Shown: positions 1-12,930 of the stretch, in pieces
How positions within the stretch are numbered: the stretch's first letter is position 1
Layout: each line of letters begins with the position of its first letter
DNA from: Petrosia ficiformis
Taxonomy: Eukaryota > Porifera > Demospongiae > Haplosclerida > Petrosiidae
Assembly (NCBI GenBank): GCA_947044365.1
Contig: OX345636.1
Coordinates: 31,878,966 to 31,942,965, forward strand
DNA length: 64,000 nt
Direction: 5' to 3'
The notes under the pieces: generated by a model
Database searches by the model: none
Seen by the model: the letters and a program-made list of their open reading frames with translations, nothing else
Told to the model about the DNA's origin: nothing
Translations under genes and position numbers: made by a program

Positions 1-2040
1 TCTAGTGCCTAGGGTCTAGGGTCTAGTGTCTAGGTTCTAGTTTCTAATGTTTTTGGTTTAGTTTCTTGGGTCTAGTGTCAACCGTCTATGTCTAGGGTAT
101 AGTATATAGGGTTTATTTTTTGGCTCTAGGGTCTAGGGTCTAGGGTCTAGGATCTAGTGTCTATGCTCTAGGGTCTAGGGTCTAGTCTCTAGGGCTTAGG
201 GTCTAGTGTCTAGGTTCTAGGTTCTAGAAGATAGTGTCTAGTGTCTCAGGTCTATGGTCTATGGTCTATGTTCTAATGTGTATGGTTTAAGGTCAGGGGT
301 GTATGGTCTATGGTATATGGTCTACTGTGTAGTGTCTAGGTTGTACGGTCTAAGGTCTATGGTCTATTGTCAAATTTCTACCGTCTAGGTCTAGGGTCTA
401 TAATCTATGGTCTATTTTATAGGCTCTAAGATCTCTGCTCCAGGCTCTAAAGTCTAGGTTCTAGGGTCTATGATAAACGGTCTAGTTTTTAGTGTCTACC
501 ATCTAGGTCTCTGATCTAGTATTTAGGGTCTATTTTCTAGGGTCTAGTGTCTAATATTTAGGGTCTAGGGTGTACGTATAGTTTTAGTCTATGGTTTATT
601 TTCTAGGGTCTATTGTCTAGTGTCTAGGGTCTAACATCTAGTGTCTAAGGTCTAGCGTCTAGGATCTAGGGTCTAGGGTCTAAGAAGTAAGATCTAGTTT
701 CTAGGATCTAGAGTCTAGTTTCTAGTGTCTACCATCAAGGTCTAAGGTTTAAAGTCTATCGTCTGTTTACTACGGTCTAGAGTCTAAGTCTAGGGTCTCG
801 GTTCTATGTTCTAGGGTTTATGGTAAAGGGTGTAATTTATAGGGTCTACTGTTTAGTTCTAGTGTCTAGTATCTAGGATCTATTTTCTATGGTCTAGGGT
901 CTAGTGTCTAGGGTATAGGCTCTAGGGTTTAATGTCTAGGCTCTAGGGTGAAGGTTCTAGGGTTTAGGTTCTAGGGTGTATGGTAAAGGTTGTAGTTTAT
1001 ATGGTTTATCATCTAGGTCTAGGGTCTCTTATCTAGGGTCTAGAGCCTAGGGTCTAGTATCTAGGGTCTAAGTTCTATGGTCCAGGCTCTATGGTCTAGT
1101 GTCTAAATTGTAGGGTATGTTCTCTTGGGTCTAGGGTCTTAATTTATGGGCTAGGGTCTGTGGTCTACGGTCTATTGTCTGTGGTCTATGAACTGGTTGT
1201 AGGGTCTAGGCTCTAGTGTCTATGGTCTAGGGTCTATGGTCTAAGGTCTAGGGTGTAAGGTCTGCGGTCTAATATCTATTGTCTAGTGTCTAGGGTCTAG
1301 GGTCTAGGGTCTAGGGTCTAGGATCTCGGGTCTATTGTTTAGAGTCTAGTGTTTAGGGTCTTCTATCTAAGGTCTAGTGTCTATGGTCTAGGATCTGCCA
1401 TCTAGGTCTAGGGTCTATTTTCTTGTGTCTACGGTCTAGGTTCTACCGTCTAGGTCTAGGGTTTAAGGTCTAGTGTCTAGGTTCTAGGGTCTAGGGTCTA
1501 GAGTCTAGAGTCTAGGGTCTAGGATCTATTGATTAGGGTATATTGTCTAGGGTCTCCTATCTAGGGTCGAGGGTCTAGGGTCTAGGCTCTAGAGTCTATG
1601 GTCTAAGGTCTAGGGATTAGTGTGTATGGTCTAGGGTCTAGTGTCAATTGTCTAGGTTCTAGGGAATAGTGTCTATAGTCTAGGGTCTACGGTCTATGGT
1701 CTAGTGTATACTGTCTAGGTCTTGGGTCTGTACTCTACAGTCTATATTCTATGGTCTATGGTCTAGTATGTAGGGATTTTGGTCTAGTTTCTTGAGTCTA
1801 GGGTCTACCGTCTAGGTCTAAGCTATAGTATGTAGGGTTTATTTTTCTGCTCCAGGCTCTAGGGTCTAGGGTGCCTTATCTAGGGTCTAGGGTCAAGAGT
1901 CTATGCTCTAGGTTCTAGGGTATAAGGTCTATGGTTTAAGATTAGGGTCTAGGATTTAAGATCTAGAGTCTATGGTCTAGTGTCTAGTGTCCAGGATTTA
2001 GAGTCTATTGTTTAGGGTCTAGTGTCTAAGGTCTTCTGTC
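1..2040 (+). repeat. Higher-order module copy 1 (direct partner at 4,989)
   Basis: The order of variant monomers here recurs almost exactly from 4,989. The offset is 4,988 bp at the left end and about 4,982 bp near 1,741. Near 1,950 copy 2 carries roughly 270 bp of extra sequence. The left part (about 1-917) is also present in reverse complement at 7,524-8,440. Sharing of private variants over 2 kb shows segmental duplication rather than independent monomer expansion. Confidence 0.85.
1293..1316 (+). other. G-quadruplex-capable run of perfect family A units
   Basis: Four GGG runs start at 1293, 1300, 1307 and 1314, separated by TCTA loops. This fits the usual G3N1-7 quadruplex pattern on the + strand. 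Such perfect runs are rare, because most neighbouring units lose one G. Folding is inferred from the pattern only. Confidence 0.5.
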
Positions 2041-2278
2041 TAGGGTCTTGAGTCTAGGTTCTAGGCTCTAGTGTCTCCGGTCTATGGTCTAGGGTCTAAT
2101 GTCTAGGTCTAGACTCTATTGTCTAGTGGCTAGTGTATAGGGTCTACCGTCTAGTTCAAGGGTCTATGGTCTAGTGTCCACCGTTTAGATCTAGGATCTA
2201 GGGTTTACTTTCTAGTGTCTAGGGTCTAGGGTCTCGGGTCTAGGGTCAAGTTTCTAGGATCTAATGTTTAGGGTCTAG

Positions 2279-2762
2279 ACTCTAAAGCCAAAATAATAGA
2301 CTCTAAACAATAGACACTAGACTCTAAACAATAGACACTAGATCCTAGACACTATACACAAGACCCTAGACAATAGACCCTAGATCCTAGATCGTAGACC
2401 ATAGATCCTAGACACTAGACTCTACACACTAAACCCTAAACCCAAATCTCAACACTAAACCGTAAACCCAAAACAATAGACTCTAGATCCTAGACACGAT
2501 ACACTAGACACTAGACACTAGACCCTGGACGATAGACAATATACCCTTGTAAACAGACCATAGTATAGAGACATTAGACCTAGATGGTATACATTAGACA
2601 CTAGACCCCAAGCCTTAGACACCAGACCCTAGACCCTAGACTCTAGACGCTAGACATTAGACACTAGACCTAGACTCTACACCTCAGTTGCTAAACTATA
2701 GACCATAGACCGTAGACCACAGATAGTAGACACTAGATTTTAGACACTAGACCCTAGAGCCT
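2279..2762 (-). repeat. Family A satellite, inverted segment (CCCTAGA on + strand)
   Basis: Same 7-bp family with the complementary strand on top, about 480 bp. The left junction is a near-perfect palindrome at 2267-2286 (9 of 10 arm bases pair, no loop). The right junction carries a perfect 10-bp inverted repeat, 2741-2750 / 2761-2770. Part of it (around 2455-2520) recurs in direct orientation near 16,310-16,370. Confidence 0.9.
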
Positions 2763-2867
2763 AGTGTCTAGACTCTAGTGTTTGGGTCAAGGCACTAGTC
2801 TCTACGGTCAAGGGTCTAGGGTCTAGAGTCTAAAGTCTAGGTTCTAGTGTCTCGAGTTTAGGGTCTA

Positions 2868-3600
2868 GAATCTAGGGTCTATGGTGTAGAGACTAGGATC
2901 TAAGGTCTGGGGTCTATTGTCTAGTGTCTAGGGTCTAGGGTCTTGCATCTAGGGTCTATGATCTAGAGTCTAGTGTCTAGGGTTTATGGCATAGCATCTA
3001 GGGTTTAGGGTCTAGTTTCTAGGGTCTCTGATCTAGTGTCTAATGTGTTGGGTATAGGCTCCAGTGTCTAGGGCCTTGGCTTTACTGTCTATGGTCTAGG
3101 CTCTATGGTTTAGGGTGTACATTCTAGGGTGTATTGTGTAGGATCTAGTGTTTAAGGTCTTTTATCAAGGGTCTAGGGTCTATGGTTTAGGATCTAGGGT
3201 CTAGGGTCTAGGGTCTATGACCTAGGGTGTAGGGTCTAGGTTCAAGTGTCTAGGGTCTATTGTATCTTGGATCTACTTTCTCCAGTCTAGGGTTTATAGT
3301 GTAGTTTCTAGTGTCTATTGTTTAGGGTCTAGTGTCTAGGGTCTCTTATCCAGGGTTAATTTATTGGCTCTAGTGTCTGGGGTCTAAGGTCTTTTATCTA
3401 GAGTCTAGTGTCTACTGTCTATGCTATAGGGTCTAGGGTCTAGTCTATAGGGTTTAGAGTCTAGGGTCTACGCTATGCTCTAGGATCTAGGGTCTAGTGT
3501 CTTGTGTTTAGGGTTTAGGGTCTATGGTATATTGTGTAGGGTCTAGGGTGTAGGGTGTAGGGTGAATGGTTGTACGGTCAAGTGTCTAGGGTCTAGGATC
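2868..3600 (+). repeat. Long-range duplicated module, left copy (partner 32,376-33,465)
   Basis: The string of unusual variants here, including a TTGTATCTTGG word at about 3,260 and the ACTTTCTCCAGTC word after it, recurs near-identically from 32,376. The offset is 29,508 bp at the left and 29,860 bp at the right. The right copy therefore holds about 352 bp more, in the 32,690-33,030 interval. Confidence 0.85.
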
Positions 3601-4929
3601 TAGTGTCTAGGATCTAGGGTCTACTGTTTAGTGTCTATTGTCTAGGGTCTTCATTCTAGGGTCTAGTGTCTAGGGTCTCTTCTCTAGGGTCTATGTCTAG
3701 GGTCTGTGGTCTAGAGTCCAAAGTCTAGGGTCTAGTCTCTAGGGTCTAGGGTCTAAAGTATAGGGTCTAGGCTCTGTGGTCTTTGGTCTATTGTCTAGGG
3801 ACTACGGTCTTGGATCTAGTGTCTAAGGTTTAGGGTCTAGGATCTAGGTTCTATTGTCTAGGGTCTAGGGTCTAGGGTCTACTGTCTAGGTCTAGAGTCT
3901 ATTGTCTAGGGTCTAGTGTCTAGGGTCTACCATCTAGGTCTAGGGTTTAGTATCTAGGGTCTAGTGTCTAAAGTATAGGGTCTAGGCTCTGTTGTCTTTG
4001 GTCTAGTGTCTAGGGACTATGGTCTTGGGTCTTGTGTCTAAGGTTTAGGATCTAGGATCTAGGTTCTATTGTTTAGGGTCTAGTGTCTAGGGTCTTTTAT
4101 ATAGTGTCTAATGTCTACGCTCTAGGCTCTAGTGTCTAGGCTCTAGGCTCTAGGCTCTAGTCTCTAGAGTCTATTGTCTAGCGTCTAGGTTCTAGGGTCT
4201 ACTGTCTAAGTTTAGAGTCTATTGTCTAGGGTCTAGTTTCTAGGGTCTACCTTCTATCTCTAGGGTCTTTGGTCTAGTGTCTAGGGTCTAGGGTCTAGGG
4301 TCTAGTGTCTAAAGTCTAGGGTCCACCGTTTAGATCTAGGATCTAGGGTCTAGGGTCTAGGGTCTAGGATCTAGTGTCTAGGATTTTGGGTCTATTGTTT
4401 AGGGTCTAGTGTCTAGGGTCTTCATTCTAGGGTCTAGTGTCTAAGGTCTAGGGTCTAGTGTCTAGGGTCTAGGGTCTATGGTGTAGGGTATACCGTCTAG
4501 GTCTAGTGTCTCCTCTCTATGGTCTATTTATTAAGGTATGCGGTCTAGGGTCTAGGGTCTAGTGTCTAGGTTATACGGTCTATGGTAAGGGGTCTTGTGT
4601 AGGGTCTACCGTATATGTCTATGGTCTGGTATGCATGGTCTATTATCTAGTGTCTAGGTTCTAGTTTCTAGGGTCTATGGTCTACCGTCTAGGTCTAGTG
4701 TCTATAGTCTATTGTCAGTTTTCTAGGGTCTAGCTTCTAGTGTCTACTCTCTAAAGTGTAGTTTCTAGTGTCTAGGTGTTTGTTTCTAGGGTCTTTGGTG
4801 TAGGGTGTTGTTTCTATGATCTTGAATCTAAGAGTGTCTATTGTCAAGGGACTTTTATCTAGGGTCTACCGTCTAGGTTTAGGGTCTAGGGTCTATTGTC
4901 TAGGGTCTAGAGTCTAGGATCTAGTGTCT

Positions 4930-5905
4930 AGGGTCTAGTGTCTAGCGTCCACCATCTATATCTAGGATCTAGGGTCTAATGTCTAGGGTCTAGTGCCTAG
5001 GGTCTAGGGTCTAGTGTCTAGGTTCTAGTTTCTAATGTTTTTGGTTTAGTTTCTTGGGTCTAGTGTCAACCGTCTATGTCTAGGGTATAGTATATAGGGT
5101 TTATTTTTTGGCTCTAGGGTCTAGGGTCTAGGGTCTAGGATCTAGTGTCTATGCTCTAGGGTCTAGGGTCTAGTCTCTAGGGCTTAGGGTCTAGTGTCTA
5201 GGTTCTAGGTTCTAGAAGATAGTGTCTAGTGTCTCAGGTCTATGGTCTATGGTCTATGTTCTAATGTGTATGGTTTAAGGTCAGGGGTGTAGGGTCTATG
5301 GTATATGGTCTACTGTGTAGTGTCTAGGTTGTACGGTCTAAGGTCTATGGTCTATTGTCAAATTTCTACCGTCTAGGTCTAGGGTCTATAATCTATGGTC
5401 TATTTTATAGGCTCTAAGATCTCTGCTCCAGGCTCTAAAGTCTAGGTTCTAGGGTCTATGATAAACGGTCTAGTTTTTAGTGTCTACCATCTAGGTCTCT
5501 GATCTAGTATTTAGGGTCTATTTTCTAGGGTCTAGTGTCTAATATTTAGGGTCTAGGGTGTACGTATAGTTTTAGTCTATGGTTTATTTTCTAGGGTCTA
5601 TTGTCTAGTGTCTAGGGTCTAACATCTAGTGTCTAAGGTCTAGCGTCTAGGATCTAGGGTCTAGGGTCTAAGAAGTAAGATCTAGTTTCTAGGATCTAGA
5701 GTCTAGTTTCTAGTGTCTACCATCAAGGTCTAAGGTTTAAAGTCTATCGTCTGTTTACTACGGTCTAGAGTCTAAGTCTAGGGTCTCGGTTCTATGTTCT
5801 AGGGTTTATGGTAAAGGGTGTAATTTATAGGGTCTACTGTTTAGTTCTAGTGTCTAGTATCTAGGATCTATTTTCTATGGTCTAGGGTCTAGTGTCTAGG
5901 GTATA
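4930..5905 (+). repeat. Left arm of 976-bp inverted repeat
   Basis: Reading this arm in reverse complement reproduces 7,524-8,499. Paired coordinates sum to 13,429 at both ends checked, so the arms have no net length difference. Only one mismatch was noticed by eye (around 8,188). The spacer is 5,906-7,523. The pair could form a giant stem-loop. Confidence 0.85.
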
Positions 5906-7310
5906 GGCTCTAGGGTTTAATGTCTAGGCTCTAGGGTGAAGGTTCTAGGGTTTAGGTTCTAGGGTGTATGGTAAAGGTTGTAGTTTATATGGTTTATCAT
6001 CTAGGTCTAGGGTCTCTTATCTAGGGTCTAGAGCCTAGGGTCTAGTATCTAGGGTCTAAGTTCTATGGTCCAGGCTCTATGGTCTAGTGTCTAAATTGTA
6101 GGGTATATTCTCTAGGGTCTAGGGTCTTAAATTTATGGGCTAGGGTCTGTGGTCACTGGTCTATTGTCTGTGGTCTATGAACTGGTTGTAGGGTCTAGGC
6201 TCTAGTGTTAATAGTCTAGGGTCAGGGTCTAAGGTCTAGGGTCTAAGGTCTGTGGTCTAATATCTATTGTCTAGTGTCTAGGGTCTAGGGTCTAGCGTCT
6301 AAGATCTCGGGTCTATTGTTTAGAGTCTAGTGTTTAGGGTCTTCTATCTAAGGTCTAGTGTCTATGGTCTAGGATCTGCCATCTATGTCTAGTGTCTATT
6401 TTCTTGTGTCTACGGTCTAGGGTATACCGTCTAGGTCTAGGGTTTAAGGTCTAGTGTCTAGGTTCTAGGGTCTTAGGTCTAGGGTCTAGAGTCTAAGGTC
6501 GAGGATCTATTGATTAGAGTATATTGTCTAGGGTCTCCTATCTAGGGTCGAGGGTCTAGGGTCTAGGCTCTAGGGTCTATGGTCTAAGGTCTAGGAATTA
6601 GTGTGTATGGTCTAGGGTCTAGTGTCAATTGTCTAGGTTCTAGGGACTAGTGTCTATAGTCTAGGGTCTACGGTCTATGGTCTAGTGTATACTGTCTAGG
6701 TCTTGGGGCTGTTACTCCACAGTCTATATTCTATGGTCTATGGTCTAGTATGTAGGGATTTTGGTCTAGTTTCTTGGGTCTAGGGTCTACCATCTAGGTC
6801 TAAGCTATAGTATGTAGGGTTTATTTTTCTGCTCTATGGTCTAGGGTCTAAGGTCTTTTATCTAGGGTCAAGGGTCAAGGGTCTATGCTCTAGGTTCTAG
6901 GGTCTAAGGTCTATGGTTTAAGATTAGGGTCTAGGGTTTAAGATCTAGGGTCTAGGTTGTAGGGTTTATGGTCTACGGTCTAGGTCTACCGTCTAGTTCT
7001 AGGGTCTAAAGTCTATAGTCTGTTTTATAGAGTCTAGGGTCTATGGACTTTGGTCAAGTTTCTAGGTTCTAGTGATTATGCTAAAGAGTGTAGTTTTTAG
7101 AATCTACCGTCTAGGTCTATGGTCTAGAATCTAGGGTCTATTTCCTATGGTCTAGTGTCTAGTGTCTAGGGTATAGGCTCTAGGGTTTAGGGTCTTGGCT
7201 CTAGGGTCTAGGCTTTACGGTCTAGGATTTAAGATCTAGAGTCTATGGTCTAGTGTCTAGTGTCCAGGATTTAGAGTCTATTGTTTAGGGTCTAGTGTCT
7301 AGGGTCTTCT
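4989..7310 (+). repeat. Higher-order module copy 2 (direct partner at 1)
   Basis: Second copy of the 1-2,040 module. It matches with only scattered substitutions and small indels, then an extra stretch of roughly 270 bp before rejoining the copy-1 sequence near 7,215. Its first ~915 bp form the left arm of a large inverted repeat with 7,524-8,499. A further part (about 5,615-6,424) is inverted at about 9,013-9,943. Confidence 0.85.
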
Positions 7311-7523
7311 ATCTAGGGTCTAGCGTCTAGGGTCTCTTATCTAGGGTATAGTGTCTAGGGTCTATGATCAAGGGTCTAAAGTCTAGGATCTAGTCTCTAA
7401 GGTCTAGGGTCTAAAGTATAGTGTCTAGGGTCTGTGGTATATGGTCTGTTGTATAGGGACTACGGTCATTGGTCTAGTGTCTAGGCTTTAGGCTCTAGTA
7501 TCTAGGTTCTATTGTTTAGTGTC

Positions 7524-8499
7524 TATACCCTAGACACTAGACCCTAGACCATAGAAAATAGATCCTAGATACTAGACACTAGAACTAAACAGTAGACCCT
7601 ATAAATTACACCCTTTACCATAAACCCTAGAACATAGAACCGAGACCCTAGACTTAGACTCTAGACCGTAGTAAACAGACGATAGACTTTAAACCTTAGA
7701 CCTTGATGGTAGACACTAGAAACTAGACTCTAGATCCTAGAAACTAGATCTTACTTCTTAGACCCTAGACCCTAGATCCTAGACGCTAGACCTTAGACAC
7801 TAGATGTTAGACCCTAGACACTAGACAATAGACCCTAGAAAATAAACCATAGACTAAAACTATACGTACACCCTAGACCCTAAATATTAGACACTAGACC
7901 CTAGAAAATAGACCCTAAATACTAGATCAGAGACCTAGATGGTAGACACTAAAAACTAGACCGTTTATCATAGACCCTAGAACCTAGACTTTAGAGCCTG
8001 GAGCAGAGATCTTAGAGCCTATAAAATAGACCATAGATTATAGACCCTAGACCTAGACGGTAGAAATTTGACAATAGACCATAGACCTTAGACCGTACAA
8101 CCTAGACACTACACAGTAGACCATATACCATAGACCCTACACCCCTGACCTTAAACCATACACATTAGAACATAGACCATTGACCATAGACCTGAGACAC
8201 TAGACACTATCTTCTAGAACCTAGAACCTAGACACTAGACCCTAAGCCCTAGAGACTAGACCCTAGACCCTAGAGCATAGACACTAGATCCTAGACCCTA
8301 GACCCTAGACCCTAGAGCCAAAAAATAAACCCTATATACTATACCCTAGACATAGACGGTTGACACTAGACCCAAGAAACTAAACCAAAAACATTAGAAA
8401 CTAGAACCTAGACACTAGACCCTAGACCCTAGGCACTAGACCCTAGACATTAGACCCTAGATCCTAGATATAGATGGTGGACGCTAGACACTAGACCCT
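7524..8499 (-). repeat. Right arm of 976-bp inverted repeat
   Basis: Reverse complement of 4,930-5,905, and more loosely of 1-917. The arm starts exactly where the array flips from TCTAGGG to CCCTAGA. A perfect 9-bp hairpin, 7517-7525 / 7531-7539 with a 5-nt loop, sits on the flip. The inner part recurs in direct orientation from 9,653 (offset 2,129). Confidence 0.85.
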
Positions 8500-9010
8500 A
8501 GAAAATAGACCATATACTGTAGACCTTAGACGTAAAAGGTAGACCCTAGACTCTAGAAACTAGAGCCTAGACCCTAGAAAACAGACATTGGATAACAGAG
8601 GGTAGACCTATATGGTTGACCCTAGACACTATACCCTTTACCAAAGACCGTAGAATCTAGACACTACACCCAAGATCCTAGACCCTAGACACTAGAATAT
8701 AGAATGTAGAATACAAACCCAAGACCTAGAGAGTATACCCTAGACCATAGACACTAGATCCTAAACCCTAGACCCTAGACCCTAGGCCCTTAGACGATTG
8801 ACACTAGACCTAGACTCTACACACCAGATCCTAGACCATAAACAATAGATCGTAGACCATAGACCATAGACACTAGACTTTAGACACTATACACTAAAGC
8901 CTAGACACTAATCCCTAGATCGTAGACACTAGACCATAGACCCTAGGTGAAGGTGGACCCTAGATCCTAGACACTAGACCCTAGACACTAGACCCTAGAT
9001 ATAGACGGTG
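8480..9010 (-). repeat. Duplicated module (partner 20,070-20,555)
   Basis: Carries the distinctive order TATACTGTAGACC, GTAAAAGG, GGATAACAGAGGG, then GGTGAAGGTGG near the right end. All of these recur in order from 20,101. The offset is 11,588 bp at the left and 11,545 at the right, because the second copy lost about 43 bp just before its GGATAACAG word. Confidence 0.8.
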
Positions 9011-9012
9011 GA

Positions 9013-9943
9013 CCCTAGACCGTAGACACAAGAAAATAGACCCTAGACCTAGATGGCAGATCCTAGACCATAGACACTAGACCTTAGATGGAAGACCCTA
9101 AACACTAGACTCTAAACAATAGACCCGAGATACTAGACCCTAGACCCTAGACCCTAGACCCTAGACACTAGACAATAGATATTAGACCCCAGACCTCAGA
9201 CCCTAGACCTTAGACCCTACACCCTAGACCATAGACACTAGAGCCTAGACCCTACAACCAGTTCATAGACCACAGACAATAGACCATAGACCACAGACCC
9301 TAGCCCATAATGTTAAGACCCTAGACCCTAGAGAATATACCCTACAATTTAGACACTAGACCATAGAGCCTGGACCATAGAACTTAGACCCTAGATACTA
9401 TACTTTAGGCTCTAGACCCTAGAATCTAGACCCATGACAGTAGACACTCCTAGACTCGAGACCCTAGAACCTAGGAACTAGACACTAGCCCCTAGATGCT
9501 AGACACTATACAATAGATCCTAGAAACTAGACCCTAGATAAGAGAACCTAGACCAAGATGATAGACCATATAAACTACAACCTTTACCATACACCCTAGA
9601 ACCTAAACCCTAGAACCTACACCCTGGAGCCTAGACATTAAACCCTAGAGCCTATACCCTAGACACTAGACCCTAGACCATAGAAAATAGACCCTAGATA
9701 CTAGACACTAGAACTAAACAGTAGACCCTATAAATTACACCCTTTACCATAAACCCTAGAACATAGAACCGAGACCCTAGACTTAGACTCTAGACCGTAG
9801 TAAACAGACGATAGACTTTAAACCTTAGACCTTGATGGTAGACACTAGACACTAGACTCTAGAACCTAGATCTTACTTCTTAGACCCTAGACCCTAGATC
9901 CTAGACGCTAGACCTTAGACACTGGATGTTAGACCCTAGACCC
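9013..9943 (-). repeat. Inverted copy of 5,615-6,424, with indels
   Basis: Reverse complement of the interval about 5,615-6,424. Paired coordinates sum to 15,558 near 9,653-9,935 but 15,435 near 9,051, so one partner carries an indel of about 123 bp. The 9,013-9,650 part appears again in direct orientation at about 17,150-17,790, giving a three-member group. Confidence 0.75.
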
Positions 9944-10739
9944 TAGACCCTACACAATAGACCCTAGACAATAGATCCTAGTCCCTAGACCCTAGACCTA
10001 GACCCTATATGCTAGACCCTAGGCCATAGACCCTAGACCCTAAACCATAAACAATAGACCCTAGAGACTAGAGCCTAGAGCCTAGAGCATAGATAGAAGA
10101 CTCTAGACACTAGACCCTAAACAATAGAAAATAAATCCTAGACCTTAAACTCCAGACACTAGATAGTCCATAGTCAATAGACCATAGACCACAAACCATA
10201 GACCCAATACTTTAAACCCTAGACCCTAGAGACTAGACCATAGAATTTAGACCCTACACCATAGACCCTAGACCCTAAGTCCTAGACACTAGACCATAGA
10301 AAATAGACACTAAATACTAGACCATAGACCTAGATGTTAGACACTAAAAACCAGACCGTTCATCATAGACCTAGAACCTAGACCTTAGAGCCTATAAATT
10401 AGACCATAGATTATAGACCCTAGACCTAGACGGTAGAAACTTGACCCTAGACCCTAGACACTAGACCCTAGACATTAGACCCTACCGTAGACACTAGACC
10501 CTAAATCCTAGACACTAGACCCTAGAAAATAGACTTTAAATACTAGACCATAGACCTAGATGTTAGACACTAAAAACTAGACCGTTTATCATAGACACTA
10601 GAAACTAGATCTTAGAGCCTATAAAATAGACCATAGATTATAGACCCTAGAACTAGATGGTAGAAACTTGACCCTAGACCCTAGACATTAGACCCTACCA
10701 TAGACCCTAGAGCCTAGACCCTAGACCCTAGACCCTAGA

Positions 10740-11630
10740 CACTAGATCCTAGATCTAAACGGGTGACTCTAGACCTTAGACACTAGACCCTAGACCCTAG
10801 ACCCTAGACACTAGACCAAAGACCCTAGAGATAGAAGGTAGACCCTAGAAACTAGACCCTAGACAATAGACTCTAAACTTAGACAGTAGACCCTAGAACC
10901 TAGACGCTAGACAATAGACTCTAGAGACTAGAACCTAGAGCCTAGAGCCTAGACATTAGATCTTAGAGCGTAGACATTAGACACTATATAAAAGATCCTA
11001 GACACTAGACCCTAAACAATAGAACCTAGATCCTAGACCCTAAACCTTAGACACAAGACCCAACACCATAGTCCCTAGACACTAGACCAAAGACAACAGA
11101 GCCTAGACCCTATACTTTAGACACTAGACCCTAGATACTAGACCCTAGACCTAGATGGTAGACCCTAGACACTAGACCCTAGACAATAGACTCTAGACCT
11201 AGACAGTAGACCCTAGACCCTAGACCCTAGACAATAGACCCGAGACTAAAGCCTAGAGCCTATAACCTAGATCCTAGAGCATAGACCCTAGACACTAGAG
11301 CCTAGAGCGTAGATGCTAGACACTAGATAAAAGACCCTAGACACTAGACCCTAAACAATAGAACCTAGATCCTAGACCCTAAACCTTAGACACTAGATCC
11401 AAGACCGTAGTCCCTAGACAATAGACCAAAGACCACAGAGCCTAGACCCTATACTTTAGACCCTAGACCCTAGAGACTAGACCCTAGACTTTGGACCCTA
11501 GACCACAGACCCTAGACATAGACCCTAGATAAGAGACCCTAGACACTAGACCCTAGAATGAAGACCCTAGACACTAGACACTAAACAATAGACACTAGAT
11601 CCTAGACACTAGATCCTAGACCCTAGACCC
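10740..11630 (-). repeat. Module D1 (partners 13,404 and 21,122)
   Basis: The run starting at a CTAAACGGGTGAC word matches 21,122-22,012 at offset 10,382 at three widely spaced checkpoints (10,758; 11,401; 11,557). No net insertion or deletion has therefore occurred over ~890 bp. A shorter copy at 13,404-14,046 is at offset 2,666 on its left and 2,632 on its right. Confidence 0.85.
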
Positions 11631-12769
11631 TAGACACTTGACCGTACAACCATAAACCCTACACCCTACACCATACACTCTACACAATATACCATAGACC
11701 CTAAACCCTAAATACGAGACACTAGACCCTAGATCGTAGAGCATAGCGTAGACCCTAGACTCTAAACCCTATAGACTAGACCCTAGACCCTATAGCATAG
11801 ACAGTAGACACTAGACTCTAGATAAAAGACCATAGACCCCATACACTAGAGCCAATAAATTAACCCTGGATAAGAGACCCTAGACACTAGACCCTAAACA
11901 ATAGACACTAGAAACTACACTATAAACCCTAGACTGGAGAAAGTAGATCCATGTACAATAGACCCTAGACACTTGAACCTAGACCCTACACCCTAGGTCA
12001 TAGACCCTAGACCCTAGACCCTAGATCCTAAACCATAGACCCTAGACCATAGACACTAGACCCTAGACATTAGACCCTACCATAGACCTTAGACCCTAGA
12101 CCCGAGACCCTATACACTACACCCTACACAATAGACCATAGACCCTAGACCCTAGACCCGAGACACTAGACCCTAGATTCTAGAACCTAGAACCTAGACA
12201 CTAGACCCTAAGCCCTAGAGCCTAGACCCTAGACCCTAGAGCATAGACACTAGATCCTAGAACCTAGATAAAAGATGCTAGACCCTAGACCCTAGAGCCA
12301 AGAAATAAACCCTAGATACTATACCCTAGACATAGACGGTAGACACTAGATCCAAGAAAACATTAGAAACTAGAACCTAGAGACTAGAACCTAGAAACTA
12401 GACCCTAGAGAGTAAAACCCTAGAGCCTAGTTCTAGACGGTGGACCCTAGACCCTAGACCATAGACACTAGACCCTAGACATTAGACAGTAGACACTAGA
12501 ACCTAGACCCTCGGAAATAGACCATAGACTGTAGACCCTAGACCTAGATTCTAGACCCTAGACCCTAGAAACTAGAGCCTAGACCCTAGAAAATAGACCA
12601 TGGATACCCGACCCTAGACCTATACGGTAGACCCTACACACTAGACCCCTTACCAATGACCGTATAACGTAGACACTAGACCCTACACCATAGATCATAT
12701 ACCCTAATAAATAGACCATAGAGAAGAGACACTACACATACACGGTATACCCGAGACCGTAGACCCTAG

Positions 12770-12930
12770 ATTTTAGACACTAGACCCTAGACCCTAGACC
12801 CTAGACCATTGACCGTAGACACTAGACACTAAATACTACACCCCAGTTCCCAGACCATAGACCATAGCACGTAGAACACAGACCGTAGACCCTAGACATT
12901 AGACACTAAACACTAGAGCCTAGACACTAA
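12770..12930 (-). repeat. 161-bp segment duplicated beside the assembly gap
   Basis: Matches 14,247-14,407 at a constant offset of 1,477 with one difference seen (C at 12,851, T at 14,328). The copy begins at the first base after the N run and ends exactly at the next orientation switch. It may be a true duplication or an assembly overlap. Confidence 0.85.

Larger units (their letters stand above)
1..2278 (+). repeat. Family A 7-bp satellite, TCTAGGG on + strand
   Basis: Degenerate tandem array of a 7-bp monomer with consensus TCTAGGG. Common variants are TCTAGTG, TCTATGG, TCTAAGG, TCTACGG and TTTAGGG. Many units are shifted by a recurrent phrase of type TACCGTCTAGGTCTAG, which breaks the 7-bp phase. 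TAG occurs in every unit on both strands and 7 is not a multiple of 3, so no reading frame stays open. The block starts at or before the window edge. It is the first copy of a module repeated from 4,989. No gene is seen. Confidence 0.95.
2763..7523 (+). repeat. Family A 7-bp satellite, TCTAGGG on + strand
   Basis: About 4.8 kb of degenerate TCTAGGG units. It contains the second copy of the window-start module (from 4,989) and the first copy of a module repeated at 32,376. Local clusters of the CTCTAGG variant (for example about 4,130-4,170) show small-scale amplification of variant monomers. No open frame or non-satellite insert is seen. Confidence 0.95.

Noticed and set aside
2420..2460. CCCTAAA dimers resembling plant-type telomere repeats (also near 11,700, 15,195 and 16,310)
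   Set aside because: At most two adjacent units, within the range of single-base variants of CCCTAGA. Not a telomeric array.
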